Positions 1-11,574 of a DNA stretch of 64,000 nucleotides are shown piece after piece (positions within the stretch are counted from its first letter, which is position 1; the number at the start of each line of letters is the position of its first letter). The notes beneath the pieces are model-generated. The model saw nothing but the letters and a program-made list of their open reading frames with translations, had not been told where the DNA came from and made no database searches. The stretch is from Reticulitermes lucifugus (taxonomy: Eukaryota; Arthropoda; Insecta; Blattodea; Rhinotermitidae): positions 1 to 64,000 of the forward strand of contig JAKCWW010001067.1 of the NCBI GenBank assembly GCA_026260175.1, written 5' to 3'. The position numbers and the translations under genes were made by a program.

Positions 1-176
1 CGAAAATTCAAGTCTTTCTCTAACACCGTACGTATCGTGTGCCTCGACAGTTATTTAATGCCTTCTTACTTCCCACCCACCCTGTACATGAGGCTAGTGA
101 TATACAGAGATATCACTTCAGTGTTGCTGACACAAATTGGATACATCGTCAATTGTCGATTCCATTAATATACAGT
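1..176. other. Unassigned flank of the first SINE
   Basis: Nothing recognisable. The short frames here do not resemble any protein family I know. The stretch ends at the target-site duplication of the SINE that follows. Confidence 0.5.
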
Positions 177-357
177 AGATATTTACTGTGTTGTGTGTTG
201 TCAGGTAGAGGTCTCTGCGACGAGCTGGTCCCACGTCCAGAGGAGTCCTACCGACTGTGGTGTGTCTAAAATGTTTGATCGTAAAGCGTCGTAAAATGAC
301 GAGACCTAGGCCCCCTAAGGGCTGTCGAGCCATAGGGAAAAAAAAAGATATTTACTG
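177..357 (+). mobile_element. 5'-truncated tRNA-derived SINE with 12-bp target-site duplication
   Basis: The body (189-345) matches the 3' two-thirds of the SINE family seen complete at 10580-10838 and 44969-45228: the block GTCAGGTAGAGGTCTCTGCG, then GAGACCTAGGCCC, then a short A-rich tail. The tRNA-like head with the RNA polymerase III boxes is missing, so this copy is 5'-truncated. It is flanked by a perfect 12-bp direct repeat, AGATATTTACTG, at 177-188 and 346-357. A long duplication, an A-rich 3' end and 5' truncation are hallmarks of target-primed reverse transcription by a LINE partner. The intact duplication suggests a fairly young insertion. Confidence 0.88.
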
Positions 358-1848
358 GACATATTAATCAAGCAGGAGCTTTGTATGAATTTCTTCACAT
401 GCACCCTATCATCCTTCTATCAGTGCTTTTACTCAGGCAGACCTAAGCACAACTCTCTTTACTCAATCCCCTTTTCTGCTCCACCTTTCCCCCAACCGCA
501 ACCCATCCGTCATAAGTTCTGTCATCGTATTTACCTCGACTGATAAATTACTTCATTAACTCTTGCGCAACACAAGTAACAGCGCTATCACTGTCTCAGG
601 ATACATAGCCTTACGTAATCGGACAGGAGTAATAATGCATTGAAACAAAATGTAGAAAACGGTAGTGGCGTACTGTATCTTGCTATCCAATTCTTTTTAC
701 CTGGAGGGTTTCAGTGGGAAAAAAAAATACTCGCAGTCGGAATAGAGGGTGTAACGGGAGCGCCCCCAACACAAATCAGTCTATTAGTATTACTGCTTGA
801 GACAGCTCCCTTTGTTATTTCATCGTGAGAAATCTTTCTTGATACGTACACGATTTCCATTTAAGCTCATACCACTTACTCTCTAGAATTTAAGTGACAG
901 TGGAATGACAGTACATCTGTTACACATAATTTAAATTGTAAGACATTTATAATTGATATGTGAAAATTACTATTCAATTCTAGTTTTTGGAGAGACATCT
1001 CATATAATATTCGACTATTTTCACGCCATTAGATTAATCCAATTAAAGATTTTCAACATGAGTGGACATGCATTAGGTTTAAGTGTGACGAAAATAACTT
1101 AGGACGGAACCTCGGAATTACAGGCAATAAATCAGAAGATAGTTTACATTAAATTTTAATACTGTTGACTTTTAACCGCTGCATATTTTATCACTATAAG
1201 CTATGTGATACGTGATATAAACGATGCGTGATATATCACACCTGTTGTTACAATTTTATTCCACTGGATGTCCAACTAGTGCCATAAAATACTTTACGAC
1301 GTAAACACAATTTTACGATCATCGTATGTCTTCACGTGCCTCTACTTGATGTAACTGAATAATTCTTAGATCGAAGCCTAAAATAAAAAAAGGTTGACAC
1401 ACATTCGAAGGGGGAGGGGGTGGCCCTAATTAGCATCCCTAACGTGCACAGATATATTTCCTTTTTCTCTCAAGTTATTTAGTGAAAATCCCTGAAAACT
1501 ATAAATTACTGCTTCCTGACATATTTTTAACAATTCGTAATTCATATAATTACCGTGTACTTTAAGAGTGTGTTGAAATGAATGGAGAAATCTTTATTTC
1601 ACGACTTTGTTATTAAGATTAAGAATCACTTCCTTTGGACTGAAGTTAAAAACGAAAGCATACGTGCTGTTATTGCTGGAAAATCCCGATAAAAATCATA
1701 GTCCCTTCTTTGTTAAACATTGAATTAATTTACATTCTTGTTCTTCAGAGGCATATCTTCATATATAGAGCTTTTACATTTCAAAATATACCTATACGGA
1801 CGTTTCTGAGGTGAGAGAATGACTTATGAGTACACAGATAACACAAAC
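358..1848. other. AT-rich DNA with no recognised feature
   Basis: No gene or repeat recognised. The longest frame (640-828, 62 codons) has no recognisable domain and no codon pattern that stands out from the background. Confidence 0.4.
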
Positions 1849-1849
1849 A

Positions 1850-1962
1850 TGTATACATACATAAATACATAAGTACATAATTACATATATACTTACATAA
1901 ATACATACACACATATATATGTATATATAAATACGTACATACAGAAGTACATGCATACATAA
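1850..1962. repeat. Degenerate (TACA)n/(TATG)n microsatellite
   Basis: A run of about 110 bp of imperfect TACA/CATA units with some ATATAT. It abuts the 3' end of the minus-strand LINE tail at 1967-2320, so it can be read as that element's simple-sequence 3' tail or as the site it inserted into. A second array of the same unit lies beyond the other end of the LINE fragment. Confidence 0.8.
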
Positions 1963-1966
1963 TTAA

Positions 1967-2320
1967 CTAACTCCATGCAGCACAATCCTTCTTGAGAAGC
2001 TAACAGTTCGTCAGCTAGTCAAGAAATTCCCCGCGTTTTATGGAACCCGAAGGTTCATTACCACATTCACAAGGGCCCGCCACCTGTTCCTAACCTGAGC
2101 CATATCAATCCAGTCCATGCTCCCCATCACATTTCCTGAAGATCCGTATTAATATTATCCTCCCATCTACGCCTGGGTTTTCCAAGTGGTCTCCTTCTCT
2201 CAGATCTCCCCACCAAAATATTGTATGCACCTCTCCCCTCCCCAATACGTGCTACATGCCCCGCCCACCTCATTCTTTTTGATTTGATCACCCGAATAGT
2301 ATTTGGTGATGAGTACTTAC
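1967..2320 (-). mobile_element. LINE 3' end: C-terminal reverse-transcriptase tail plus 3' UTR
   Basis: Reading the minus strand from 2320, the frame gives [20 protein letters not shown], then [19 protein letters not shown], then [16 protein letters not shown]. This is the conserved C-terminal tail of a non-LTR retrotransposon polyprotein common in insect genomes (consensus RWAGHVARM...[17 protein letters not shown]). The frame then decays, but the 3' UTR remains recognisable through TTAGCTTCTCAAGAAGGA and TGCTGCATGGAGTTAG near 1970-2010. Everything upstream of this tail is missing, so it is a 5'-truncated copy. The clade cannot be settled from the tail. Related relics lie at 9055-9490, 41165-41475, 47230-47700 and 51290-51545. 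Confidence 0.88.
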
Positions 2321-2370
2321 ATACATACCTATATACATACATATATTGCATACATACATACATACAACAT
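2316..2370. repeat. (TACA)n/(CATA)n microsatellite at the 5' truncation point of the LINE
   Basis: About 55 bp of CATA units directly beyond the broken 5' end of the LINE tail. The longest open frame here, on the minus strand 2127-2402, is a chimera of this microsatellite and the LINE and should not be taken as a gene. Confidence 0.8.
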
Positions 2371-3399
2371 AAGAATTCATAAGTCGTCCCATTCGACACC
2401 ACGTAATCTCAGTCTTTGATAAATCGCTCGAAATAACCCAGTAAATAAGGGGCATGACAAATAATGTTATTAGAACTTTGCCGTCCAACTGCCCATGTAT
2501 CGTCATAAATGCCACAGGTCCCTTGGTTCTGGTGCCAGTGGTCTTATAATTCAATTATTTTGCCAATTGTATGTACTATGCCAATAAAATACTAAGAGTT
2601 CGAACACGAAGAACGTTTAGCTGGCAGTAACTCGGCTCTTTGACTTATCTCTTTAGCATGTAACATACAGTAAAGAAGACAAGTCACTGAACTACTCGTG
2701 TAAATAAAATTATGACAATAAGTCTAATGCGTGCAACTGAAACTGAAGTAGAAGACACTGGCGTATAAAAGCATGTGGTTTTATAGACAGCCAAAAATGC
2801 ATTCAGAAGAAACTTTCACATGGAAGATTACGTTTTTCGCAATGAAACTTGATAAAAGTTGCTTTAAAGTAATTCGAGATGGCTACAGAAAACAAATTCG
2901 AAACCTTAACACGTGTTAGTGCAAATACTTATATTAATATATTCCGGGTCTACCCTCAAATAAGTATGGTATTATTCTATTACTACCATCGATATTTGTG
3001 AATATGATTTACGAAACTCACTGCTTATTTTGGGACAAGGGTGGAAATTTTATGATTTTTTATTCAAACTTCAAAATTTTACAAAATGTGCTGACAACCA
3101 GGGAGGACTGACTCGTGGCCATATTACAATAAATAATGAATTAGGCTGAAGTAGATTGGATTGATCATAAGCTGTTTTAAAGTAAAATTCCGTGATTCAT
3201 CTATAGAGAAAAAGGAATGAAGTAGAGGGTGGAGTTAGGATAAATGAAAAACGAGAAGGTTTGCCGAAACTTATAAATGTCCTTTATTCTGTAATCACCG
3301 TGCATCTTTTCACAGTCACTATTTACATACACCAAGTGGATGCAACTTTATTTAAAAAAAACTGTAGAGTTTTTTAAAACATATTTTAAAAACTTTTTA
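2371..3399. other. AT-rich DNA with no recognised feature
   Basis: No gene, RNA or transposon recognised. The stretch ends in T- and A-rich sequence next to the hammerhead motif at 3400. Confidence 0.4.
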
Positions 3400-3446
3400 A
3401 AACCCGACATATATTTCGGCTCTTATAGAGCCATCTTCAGGGGTTT
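3400..3446 (-). ncRNA. Intact hammerhead ribozyme motif of Penelope-like type
   Basis: On the minus strand the order is AAACCC (3446-3441), CUGAAGA (3440-3434), a stem II of six perfect pairs GGCUCU/AGAGCC around a 3-base loop (3432-3418), GAAA (3417-3414), a very short stem III, GUC (3408-3406), then GGGUUU (3405-3400), which pairs perfectly with AAACCC as stem I. All invariant core positions (CUGANGA, GAAA, UH) are present. The predicted cleavage lies after the C of GUC, between 3406 and 3405. A tiny stem III is the known trait of animal Penelope-like element hammerheads, which are thought to act as dimers. No element body is recognised nearby. Self-cleavage is inferred. Confidence 0.82.
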
Positions 3447-6184
3447 ATTGTCAATAAATGTCCGTTAATATTGTCTCAGGTTAGGCTGTTATATGCTAAT
3501 AATTATGCTACAGACAACACAGATACACATTTTAACTGATCACCAACATCAAAGTGCAGTAATTTAAAGTTTAAACACCAGCGCGACACCTGATGTTCAC
3601 AGATGAAACCTGTTCCACAGACTTCCCGTTCATTTCTAACTGAGATCTCAGGTTTCATCGCAGACACTGTGAGGATGCAGCGCCGTCTAGTTTGGTAAAA
3701 GGATGCCAACGTTTAAGAAAGAAACACTGCCACCATTTTTAGGGTAAAAGAGTAAGTCGAGTGTAAAAGATGGAACTGATACAGAACAAAGAGAACACCA
3801 GGATTGGGGCTCTGAGCGAATCAATAAGAGAAGAGAGAAGCGACGGGAACACATCAAGAAACAGCGACCCATTTCCATGAGCGTCTCACTACTCTGCCTT
3901 ACAGATGTAGGCAGGAGGTTCCTCCCAATCTTTGGTTACTTTCTGCAGTGCGTCACGTTCCAGAAATAGGCAATAAAATTTATTTCTGCTCGTCATGGAA
4001 TCGCAGACATGTACTACGTGGACGGGGCTTGTGGGAAGCCATAATAAAGGTCACATGACTAAACACACAAAGGGGCAAATTCTCAACAGCAAGCACTCAC
4101 AGAGACCAGTAAATGGTGATTCAAAATATACAGTCACAGAGAAATAATAATCACCTTCCTGGTCCTTCTCTCAGCGAGGTTTCAAGCATCCCTTCTCAGG
4201 CACGAACTGTGCTAACTGGATAACGCACAGTTCTAAAACAAAAATTGTTTGAGTTTGGTTGCCTCATATATGTATGTAAGCTGTTGCGGAGTGACTGACG
4301 AATTATATAAATCTTTCAACAATATGTTCGTTATATTGTTTGGCAAATGTATTTTGTCACTTCCTGCCATTTCGCGTATCATATTACAGTAGCCGACTTT
4401 GTCGACGGATTGACTGTGGGAAGTGACAAAATAAAAAAATAAGTATAAAGTTTATTTAAAGAAGAGATATCACCAGTATTGAAAGTGGAGTGAGAATCAA
4501 GTGAAACAAGAAAAACTCAGGATCGATCTGCTTGCTTATGAGTGGGCTGCACTTCTTTCACGTGCAAAGGCCAAGGCTGGAACTCATGCACCTAAACCAA
4601 AATTTGGAACCAGATATGTAGTTTTCGACAAAGCAACAGACAAGATTTCTTTTACACTAGTACCGAATCCCATCGTACAACATAATTTGAGCCTAAATTC
4701 ATGGTATTGAATAAAATAAAGTATAATAAAAGCAACATAATTGTGCTATAACTTATTTTAGAAGTCATAATGAATTGGTTTCTCAAGCAGAAAAAAACAA
4801 TAATTAGAAATTCTTCGTAATGTGTCCCTCATATTAACTGGTCATATCCGGAATTACATTTCCATTTTGTGCATTTTGTGTAAAGAGCACATAAAATACA
4901 AATTTTTGCTTCTTTCTCAATACACGTATACTAACTTTGCACACTCCACGAACCACTATTATTGTAAGAAAGAGTAGAGTTGTTTGTACTTCTTAGAAAA
5001 ACTAGCCTATGAACTTACAGTTCACAGACTTTTTCGACAGCTCTTATTTCACAATAAATATAGGGCCTACCGGCTTTTCCATGGCCCTATATAGAAGCAA
5101 GTTTGATTACGTGTACTTAAGAAAAATGCATTCATGGATTCTGTGTCTATTCCCAAGTGTGTAGATTCATTTTTCTTACATTTGCAGTGTTAAATTGTAA
5201 CCGTAAGTTGACAATCAAAGCCTTCGTTTCTCCAAACACAAGCTAAGATTTACATTCTATGGAAAGTATTACTAAATGTCAGATTGGCAGTTTTACGGCA
5301 TATAGAGCAGCCTTTCTTTATATCCACCATTTCCTAGTTAAAAAGCAAAGGAACACACTAAAATTCACAAAAGTACTGAACAACAGGTTCAAGCGTTTTC
5401 TCACACAACCACTGCTTGTCAGAAAGTTTGATTTAAACTGAAGATGTAGTGGTCAGTAAGAGTTTGGTTCGTTTATCATTTCTTTACAAAAATATCTCTT
5501 ATATTCCTGATATAAATTTAAACACACTTCTCTTTTGAAAACATGATAAATAAACAGGCAATAGAGAGAAATTCATGTAACCATAAAAAATAAATGACGA
5601 AAATCTATTCAGTATATTGACCTATGAGCAGCTGCTTCATATAAGGTGTAATTTATGTCTATTAAATAATTTTTTAAATTTGGGAAAATTTCTGGAAATT
5701 ACTCTGCCTTGAGGAGCACATTTTATCACTGCCTGAGGCATAGTTTTGATAAACCATTGCTTTCCAGAATACAATTTAAAAATTTATTTATAAAGTGCAA
5801 AACACTGAGTCTCAGTGGAATTATTTCCGAGATATTGGAGCTTTCGAAATCCGGCTGAAATAGTGTAAATTGTAGTAGCCATATACGTTATACAATATAA
5901 AGACGCGTGGAGCAATATTCCACTCATCGTATATGAAACATTTAGAGTTAAACGCGAATAAAGACCGAAGTATTTATTTCATTTTCGAAAGTAACATAAA
6001 AAAAGACAGCCGAGACACGATAATTGATGCTACCCATATTTCGAAAGAAAAATTATTTCCGGAGCATAATGTTTAGGTGAAATAGATGCCAACGTTAAAC
6101 TTTCGAGTAGGTACAACCTACGTATTAGAAAAATTATCGCTTTAGTCAATGAAATAATTAGAATATCAACAATTACAGGGCAGT
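3447..6184. other. AT-rich DNA with no recognised feature
   Basis: No gene recognised. A 69-codon frame at 4501-4710 has an unusually coherent composition (rich in Lys and Ala, ending ...VLVPNP-like) but no domain I know, and it has no visible splice context. The segment 3640-4000 is a little richer in G and C and also unassigned. Confidence 0.35.
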
Positions 6185-6350
6185 GACAAGTCTCGGGTGA
6201 CTAGACGTCCTTGTCTTACCGTGAAGGGGAGGGTTCGATACCAGGCAATTCTATGAGTGGTTTATAGTGGAAAAAGTGGCAATGCGATAAGGTTTCTCCG
6301 ACTATGTCCCTGTCCCTCTCTCAGTATTTTTCCACTAAAGCTGCATTGTA
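6185..6350 (+). mobile_element. Second tRNA-derived SINE-like repeat
   Basis: A tRNA-like head can be read: an A-box-like stretch near 6200-6220 (GTGACTAGACGTCC), then GGGTTCGATACC as a B box at 6231-6242. The body continues with GTGGTTTATAGTGGAAAAAGTG and a pyrimidine-rich end (CCCTGTCCCTCTCTC). The same order of body blocks, GGGATTTGTGGCGGAC then a CCCTGTCATTT end, occurs at 36605-36720. The copy is diverged and no target-site duplication is clear. It differs from the main SINE family of the window. Confidence 0.55.
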
Positions 6351-8504
6351 ATTCAAAATTCATCGACAATACATGAACATAGCAATATACAGCTTCTACA
6401 TAGCTTAATAAAATACATTTTCTAGAGGAAGAAAATGAGAGGTCTTACGAGAAATTGATGCATTGATAATCAAGATTCAAAAGAAATTGGCAGCTATAAA
6501 CCATGAAATTCTTTACAAAATCAACCTATTATGAGTCATTAAAAAGCAATGTCTTTCAGAGAGTGTAATTTAATTACCCATTGCGGGATTCGTTTAGTGT
6601 GGCACAGTGTGCCTTATATCTTTACGGACATTCTTCTAACTGTTACTATATATGCAGTCTCGAGGGTGATTTAAGATGAAGGGGGTGAGAAAAAACTGAA
6701 GACTAATATAGAAATAAATTTTAATTAAATTTATTTATTATGAGGCCCCGCAACTCCGGTGTTTTGGCCTTATAATTTACTTCTTGGATAATACTTCTTG
6801 TCAGTAAGTACATGGGCCGAGAGTTGGTGATAAGGGCAGTAAGTGTGAGATGTTGTCTGGAGAAACGTTTTACTCTAAAGAAAACATAAGTGGCCTAATA
6901 GCAAGTATGTAGGGAATATAAGAGTTTATATTGTTCAGAATAAATGAGTTACGAAGTCACTGCACATTGAGAGCCGTAGATATAACTACATTAAATACTG
7001 TGTGCAGTTTTATTTGACTTTTAATCATTAAGGCCTTTTTTTAAAAAATCATAAAATATCTGTCACGGAAGTAAAATTGAAGTTAATCTAATATGCTTCC
7101 TTGAAAATTATCATTAACGACAAATCACGTTACTTCGTAAATTGCAGTTCGAACGTACAGACCTATGGATAAAACCATACACGGAACGTACAAATGCAAT
7201 TAATGTAGCTTGCTGCTACAAATGTATTCTATAGGAGGTAAAAATTTTCAACTCTTGAAATGTTTGAGGAAAATTTTCTCTCAATACGAATAATCTTCTT
7301 TTCATTTTCATCCTCATTTACAATTGAGAATAGCAGTCTCTAGTAGAAGCCAGGGGAAATAAATTGGACAAACACAGCAGATACATTTGTTTTTAAGTAG
7401 AGCTTAATTTTAAATTTGAATGTGGAGACACAAAAAATTCAGCTGGCAGTTTTAAAATAGCCATATCCAGAGGAGTATTTAATGTAAATTCTGATTTCTA
7501 AAGCGGACATACTGGCTAATGGGACTAGAAACTGGAGCCTTGTAAGACCTAAGTCATGGTGTTACACATTGCAAGTAAACAAACACATAAAATCCCCACC
7601 CCTTCTCAAGTGACAGCTGAGCTTTAGAAATGCAGACCTTTCCAAGTGGTGCAAATATTAGGATGAACAGGGTCGGAGGAAATTGAAACCGATGGCAGGC
7701 ACACATGTCTTTCCTTCCTGTTGAAAATTGGAGGCGGGATGGAGTGGGGGTGAGTAACCTACTGAAAGAGAGGGTTAGAAAGAAATATTACTACCACTGT
7801 GCCACACCAACGAACTGGTGTGTTCTTGCTGCTTAGCGTCGGGTCCTAGTTAGTTCCTATTGGGAAATCAAACTGACTCGATTAACTGCAGACACAAACA
7901 CAGCACGTAACTCTTGTTACAGCCACGGATTCCGAACGACTCTGACCGGACGTCTAAAGATCTTCCTTTTGTCTTTCTTTCACCTTCACGAGGCCTCAGC
8001 TCACAGATGGTTTTGTATCAACCCTTGAGTGAGTAATTGAAGCTATTTTGTGAACCTTAGCAACATACATTGCACAGTTATTTTGTAACTATGACGCATA
8101 ACTATAACATAATGGTTAAAAGTTCAAGGCGGCTTGTGGACAAAAGACTTTTAACGGCACACTTTTTCAGTTTTCCCTCATTCATTTGGTTTATTATCTA
8201 ACTGAAGTAAAAATATTAATGTCAGATAATGTTTTAATTAATTTGCAAGACTTTTGACCGATCTGCAGGCAGCAAATTAGAATAGCCATTCTGAGTACTT
8301 TTCCGATTTTCCCCGACTTCTTTAAAATAAATGTGAGATGACTGCTTAGAAGACCATTTCTTATTTTTTATTTATATGAATTCAAAATTATTGGGAAGAT
8401 TTCAGAGCCCCTTACCAGCGTATCACTCTTTGGACACTAACCACAATGTGAAATAATTTAGTGTAGAAATATTTAGTTATCTACAAACTCACTTGATTAT
8501 TTTT
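6351..8504. other. AT-rich DNA with a slightly GC-richer patch
   Basis: Nothing recognised. The patch 7570-7990 has a higher G+C content than its surroundings but no frame longer than about 50 codons and no motif I can name. Confidence 0.35.
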
Positions 8505-8545
8505 CAACAAATATTTCGGAAGTAACCTGCTTCCAAAACGTAGTG
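8505..8545 (-). ncRNA. Degenerate hammerhead-like motif
   Basis: The minus strand keeps GGAAG...CUUCC as a 5-bp stem II (8518-8534), GAAA (8517-8514) and UAUUUGUUG, but the CUGANGA box is lost. Stem II and the sequence after GAAA resemble the better copy on the minus strand at 58083-58118, so both may come from one Penelope-like subfamily. Alone it would be weak. Confidence 0.4.
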
Positions 8546-9054
8546 TTTGTTTTAAAGTAGTTGTGAATATTGGTGATATTACTCATCTAAAACCATTGTC
8601 TAGAATTACAAATATTGTAGGATTGAATTTCTATAATATATGTCCAGTTCCAGATTTCCTTATGTGTGACGTAGAAATGGGGCTATAAATTTTCTTAGCT
8701 TCCTTCAGCCAAAGTTCCTTAAAGAAATATCAAGGGATATATCTTGAACATACGAGATATTCTATTGTATAATACTTTAAAGTAATATCGAAACATGATC
8801 ATGCTTAATTTATACATACGGAACGACTTTATTTAAAAGAGTAGAATACTGAATACAGACCTTAGACCTCTTGCAACTACAATCAGAACCCTAGTCACTG
8901 AAGGCATTTTACAAGGCTTGGTAACATTATTTTAGAAGAAACTGTATAATCACCCAGGAAAGCCAGCATACAGTTACTTTGAAATGCAAGGAGACATGAA
9001 ATTATACAAACACCATAAAGTTAACTGTTATTGCTCTGCTGTGGTCTCTAACAT

Positions 9055-9490
9055 TAATGGAGAATAAAGTGTTATTTGAGAGCCGGATACTAAGGATAAT
9101 ATTGGGACCAAGGAAAGGGGAAGGAGCAAGATGCGGTAAAGTTTGAATTATTAAAATTTCACAATTTAACTCTTCGCCAAGTACTTGTAGAATGAAACAA
9201 TCAAAGAAGATTAAAGGGTGTGACACAAATCATGCATGGGAGCGAAGAAAAATGAGTGAAAAGTGTTGTAGGGAAATCCGATGGAATATGACCACTTAGA
9301 AGACCTAGGCTTTAATTAGATGATAATATTAAGATGTATCTAAAAGAATTATGGGAATGTGTGTACTGACTTCATCTGATTCGGTGTAGGAAAAAATGTT
9401 GGCCTTATAAATAAAATAACGAAACTTTGGTTTCATGAAATGCAGAAATTTCTTGACTATTTACTGAAATGTTAGCTTCTCAAGGTTGAG
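9055..9490 (+). mobile_element. Decayed LINE 3' end (reverse-transcriptase tail and 3' UTR)
   Basis: In-frame islands along the plus strand match the C-terminal tail of the LINE family at 1967-2320: ESRILRIILGPRKGEG at about 9079-9126, a Ser-Ser-Pro-Ser island near 9172-9186, and after frame changes a block with LDDNIKMYLKEL at about 9316-9352. The 3' UTR signature TTTCTTGACTATTTACTG then TGTTAGCTTCTCAAG lies at 9448-9484. The copy has several stops and frameshifts and appears older than the 1967 copy. Confidence 0.72.
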
Positions 9491-10573
9491 AATTTCCCAT
9501 GGACTTCGTTTGTTGCTTAGAAAATTCAGTAATGTGAAGGGGTACTTCATTTTCATACACTCGGTTGGATCCATCCTGTGTTCCTACTTAGACCCGCAAA
9601 GCATTCCGAGAAATCACTGTGATCATTAGTACAAAAAACGTTTTGCTGCAGTCACCAGTGCTGCTAGAAAATCTCCTCTTAACTTTCTAAACCGGTTGGC
9701 ACCCTGACTTCTACAAATGAGAGAGGAACTAAAGGTTTGGCAAAACTCTGAGGATTTTGTTTTCACGCGCGCAAGTACTCGTCTTTTTCTTTGTCCTTGG
9801 TAGGGGCAGAGAACTAATTAACCGTACAATCAGACTCTAATGAAAAGCAAACCCCATGATACGGGACTCTGAGCATTCTAAGGAAGGAGCTGACACATTA
9901 TTTTAATCGATAATACATCTCTCTGCATTATCGAGCGACCTAACCGCGTGAACACTAGTTATAGTAACATCAAAGCCCTAGTTTGCAGTTGTTTTCATGA
10001 TTATGCAAGAATATAAAATTATGAACTGGATCCCGCAAAGAATGACGGTTTTATAGCCTCAAAGATCTGCATCGACGCCTTCATACATTTAATTTTTGAC
10101 ATCACTTATGCGCCATCCATTATAGATCCAATGATCTAATATACGCCGCCTAAAGTATTTTCATTGTTACAACATTAATGTAACCAATAAATATTGGTGA
10201 AATTCGGGCATAAGAATGAGTAACCCGTCGCTTTCAGTAAGTCACAATAGTTAGAAATTTACGAACGGTCATGTAATGCTATAAATTCTAATTTTTATGC
10301 TGGACATCATCTTGTGTTACACCGAGTGCCAGCAGGATCTAAACACGTAAGTACGGAAACATCGAACCTTATTAAAATAACATGAAACCCAAACAAATGA
10401 ATCAGCCGTATATTATAAACAAAGATAATTACAGAAAATGAGAGACAAAAACGGATAATATAATTACAAATATACCAACATATACAAGGTTATGCGTAAA
10501 TATATTACACAAATTCTCTAAAATAATTTAACTAGATGTTAAAAAAGAAAAGTTAGTTATTTAAATGATATAG
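9491..10573. other. AT-rich DNA with no recognised feature
   Basis: No gene or repeat recognised between the LINE relic and the SINE at 10580. Confidence 0.4.
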
Positions 10574-10844
10574 TAGAATATTTCCAAGTGTCGCGAGGTC
10601 TAAGGCGTGGGTTTGCGGCCTCTCACTTGCTGGGATTGTGGGTTCGAATCCCGCCGGGGGCATGGGTGTCTGTCTCTTTTGAGTGTTGTCTGTTGTTAGT
10701 TAAAGGTCTCTGCGTCGGGCTGATCACTCGTCAAGGGGAGTCCTCCCGAATATCTTGTGTATAATTGAGTGTGGTCATCACTCCTCCATAATGAGGAGGC
10801 CCTGGCCCACTAGGAGGTTTTGCGCCATTGAAAAAGATTAGAAT
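10574..10844 (+). mobile_element. Full-length tRNA-derived SINE
   Basis: The head carries GAGGTCTAAGGCGTGG (A box, from about 10595) and GGGTTCGAATCCC (B box, near 10641-10653), the layout of a class II tRNA of the Leu/Ser kind from which the head probably derives. The tRNA-unrelated body follows (GTTAAAGGTCTCTGCGTCGG, ATGAGGAGGCCCTGGCCCAC) and ends with GAAAAAG. A short flanking repeat TAGAAT at 10574-10579 and 10839-10844 is a plausible target-site duplication, which gives a body of 10580-10838 (259 bp). A partner in opposite orientation lies 470 bp downstream. Confidence 0.9.
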
Positions 10845-11140
10845 CATAATATTAATTATATCATTTTATTTTTCTCCCTAATTATGCAACGAAAAACTGG
10901 TAAACCTCATGAACAACAAATAATAAAATTCCTCAAGGAATACAACGATTCTAGGCCATCTTAAGTTCTATAATTTTAAAACTATAACGTTTTTAATTAT
11001 ATTAATTTTACAATTTTAACAGCCACTATAATAGTAATGTGACAAAGCAAAATGAATTTTATAGAATGTAAAATTGAGACCTCAAATATTAAAAATACTC
11101 GTAAATAATGCAATTGTATACTACACCTTTTAATATTTTG
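10845..11140. other. AT-rich spacer between a SINE and a hammerhead motif
   Basis: Very AT-rich, with no gene or repeat that I recognise. It may be the body of the element that carries the hammerhead motif at 11141. Confidence 0.3.
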
Positions 11141-11185
11141 GTGGCCTGAAGATGACCAACATTGGTCGAAACAGTTTTCCTTAAC
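11141..11185 (+). ncRNA. Hammerhead ribozyme motif with intact core
   Basis: CUGAAGA at 11146-11152, a stem II of six perfect pairs GACCAA/UUGGUC (11154-11159 and 11162-11167) with a 2-base loop, GAAAC at 11168-11172, then GUU at 11174-11176. The core positions are all consensus. Stem I pairing is poor and stem III is nearly absent, so activity is uncertain. It sits between two SINEs of opposite orientation. Confidence 0.68.
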
Positions 11186-11293
11186 ATAAATTAATAAGAA
11201 AACAAATTAATTTTGTTGGCGGTATTTAATCCTCTATAAAGCCAGAAATTCTGCTGAGATGCCAGAAATACGGAGCTGCCTAAGAGGACGTAT

Positions 11294-11574
11294 ATGGTAA
11301 TTATTATTATTTTTTTTTCTATGGCTCGACAGCCTTATATGGAACTGGGCCTCCTCGTTTCGTCGAGGTTTCATGGTCACACACATTAGACACACCACAG
11401 TCGGTANNNNNNNNNNNNNNNNNNNNNNNNNNNNNNNNNNNNNNNNNNNNNNNNNNTCACAAGAGACAGACATCCATGCCCCCGGTGGGATTCGAACCCA
11501 CGATCTTAGTAAGCGAGCGACTGAAGACCCACGCCTTAGACCGCACGGCCACTGGGATCGGCATGGTACTTATT
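11294..11574 (-). mobile_element. Full-length SINE, minus strand, with internal assembly gap
   Basis: Same family as 10580-10838. On the minus strand it starts GCCGATCCCAGTGGCCGTG at 11562, carries GGTCTAAGGCG and GGGTTCGAATCCC, and ends in a T-rich (plus strand) tail near 11306-11318. Fifty N bases (11407-11456) hide part of the body. Flanking repeats ATGGTAATTATT (11294-11305) and ATGGTACTTATT (11563-11574) differ by one base and are a convincing target-site duplication. The short frames crossing the N run are artefacts. Confidence 0.92.
11407..11456. other. Assembly gap, 50 N
   Basis: A run of exactly 50 N inside the SINE body, probably a repeat-induced join. Confidence 0.99.

Noticed and set aside
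11457-11562. Functional tRNA gene on the minus strand (A and B boxes)
   Set aside because: The boxes belong to the tRNA-like head of a SINE repeated elsewhere in the window; no cloverleaf with a complete acceptor stem.
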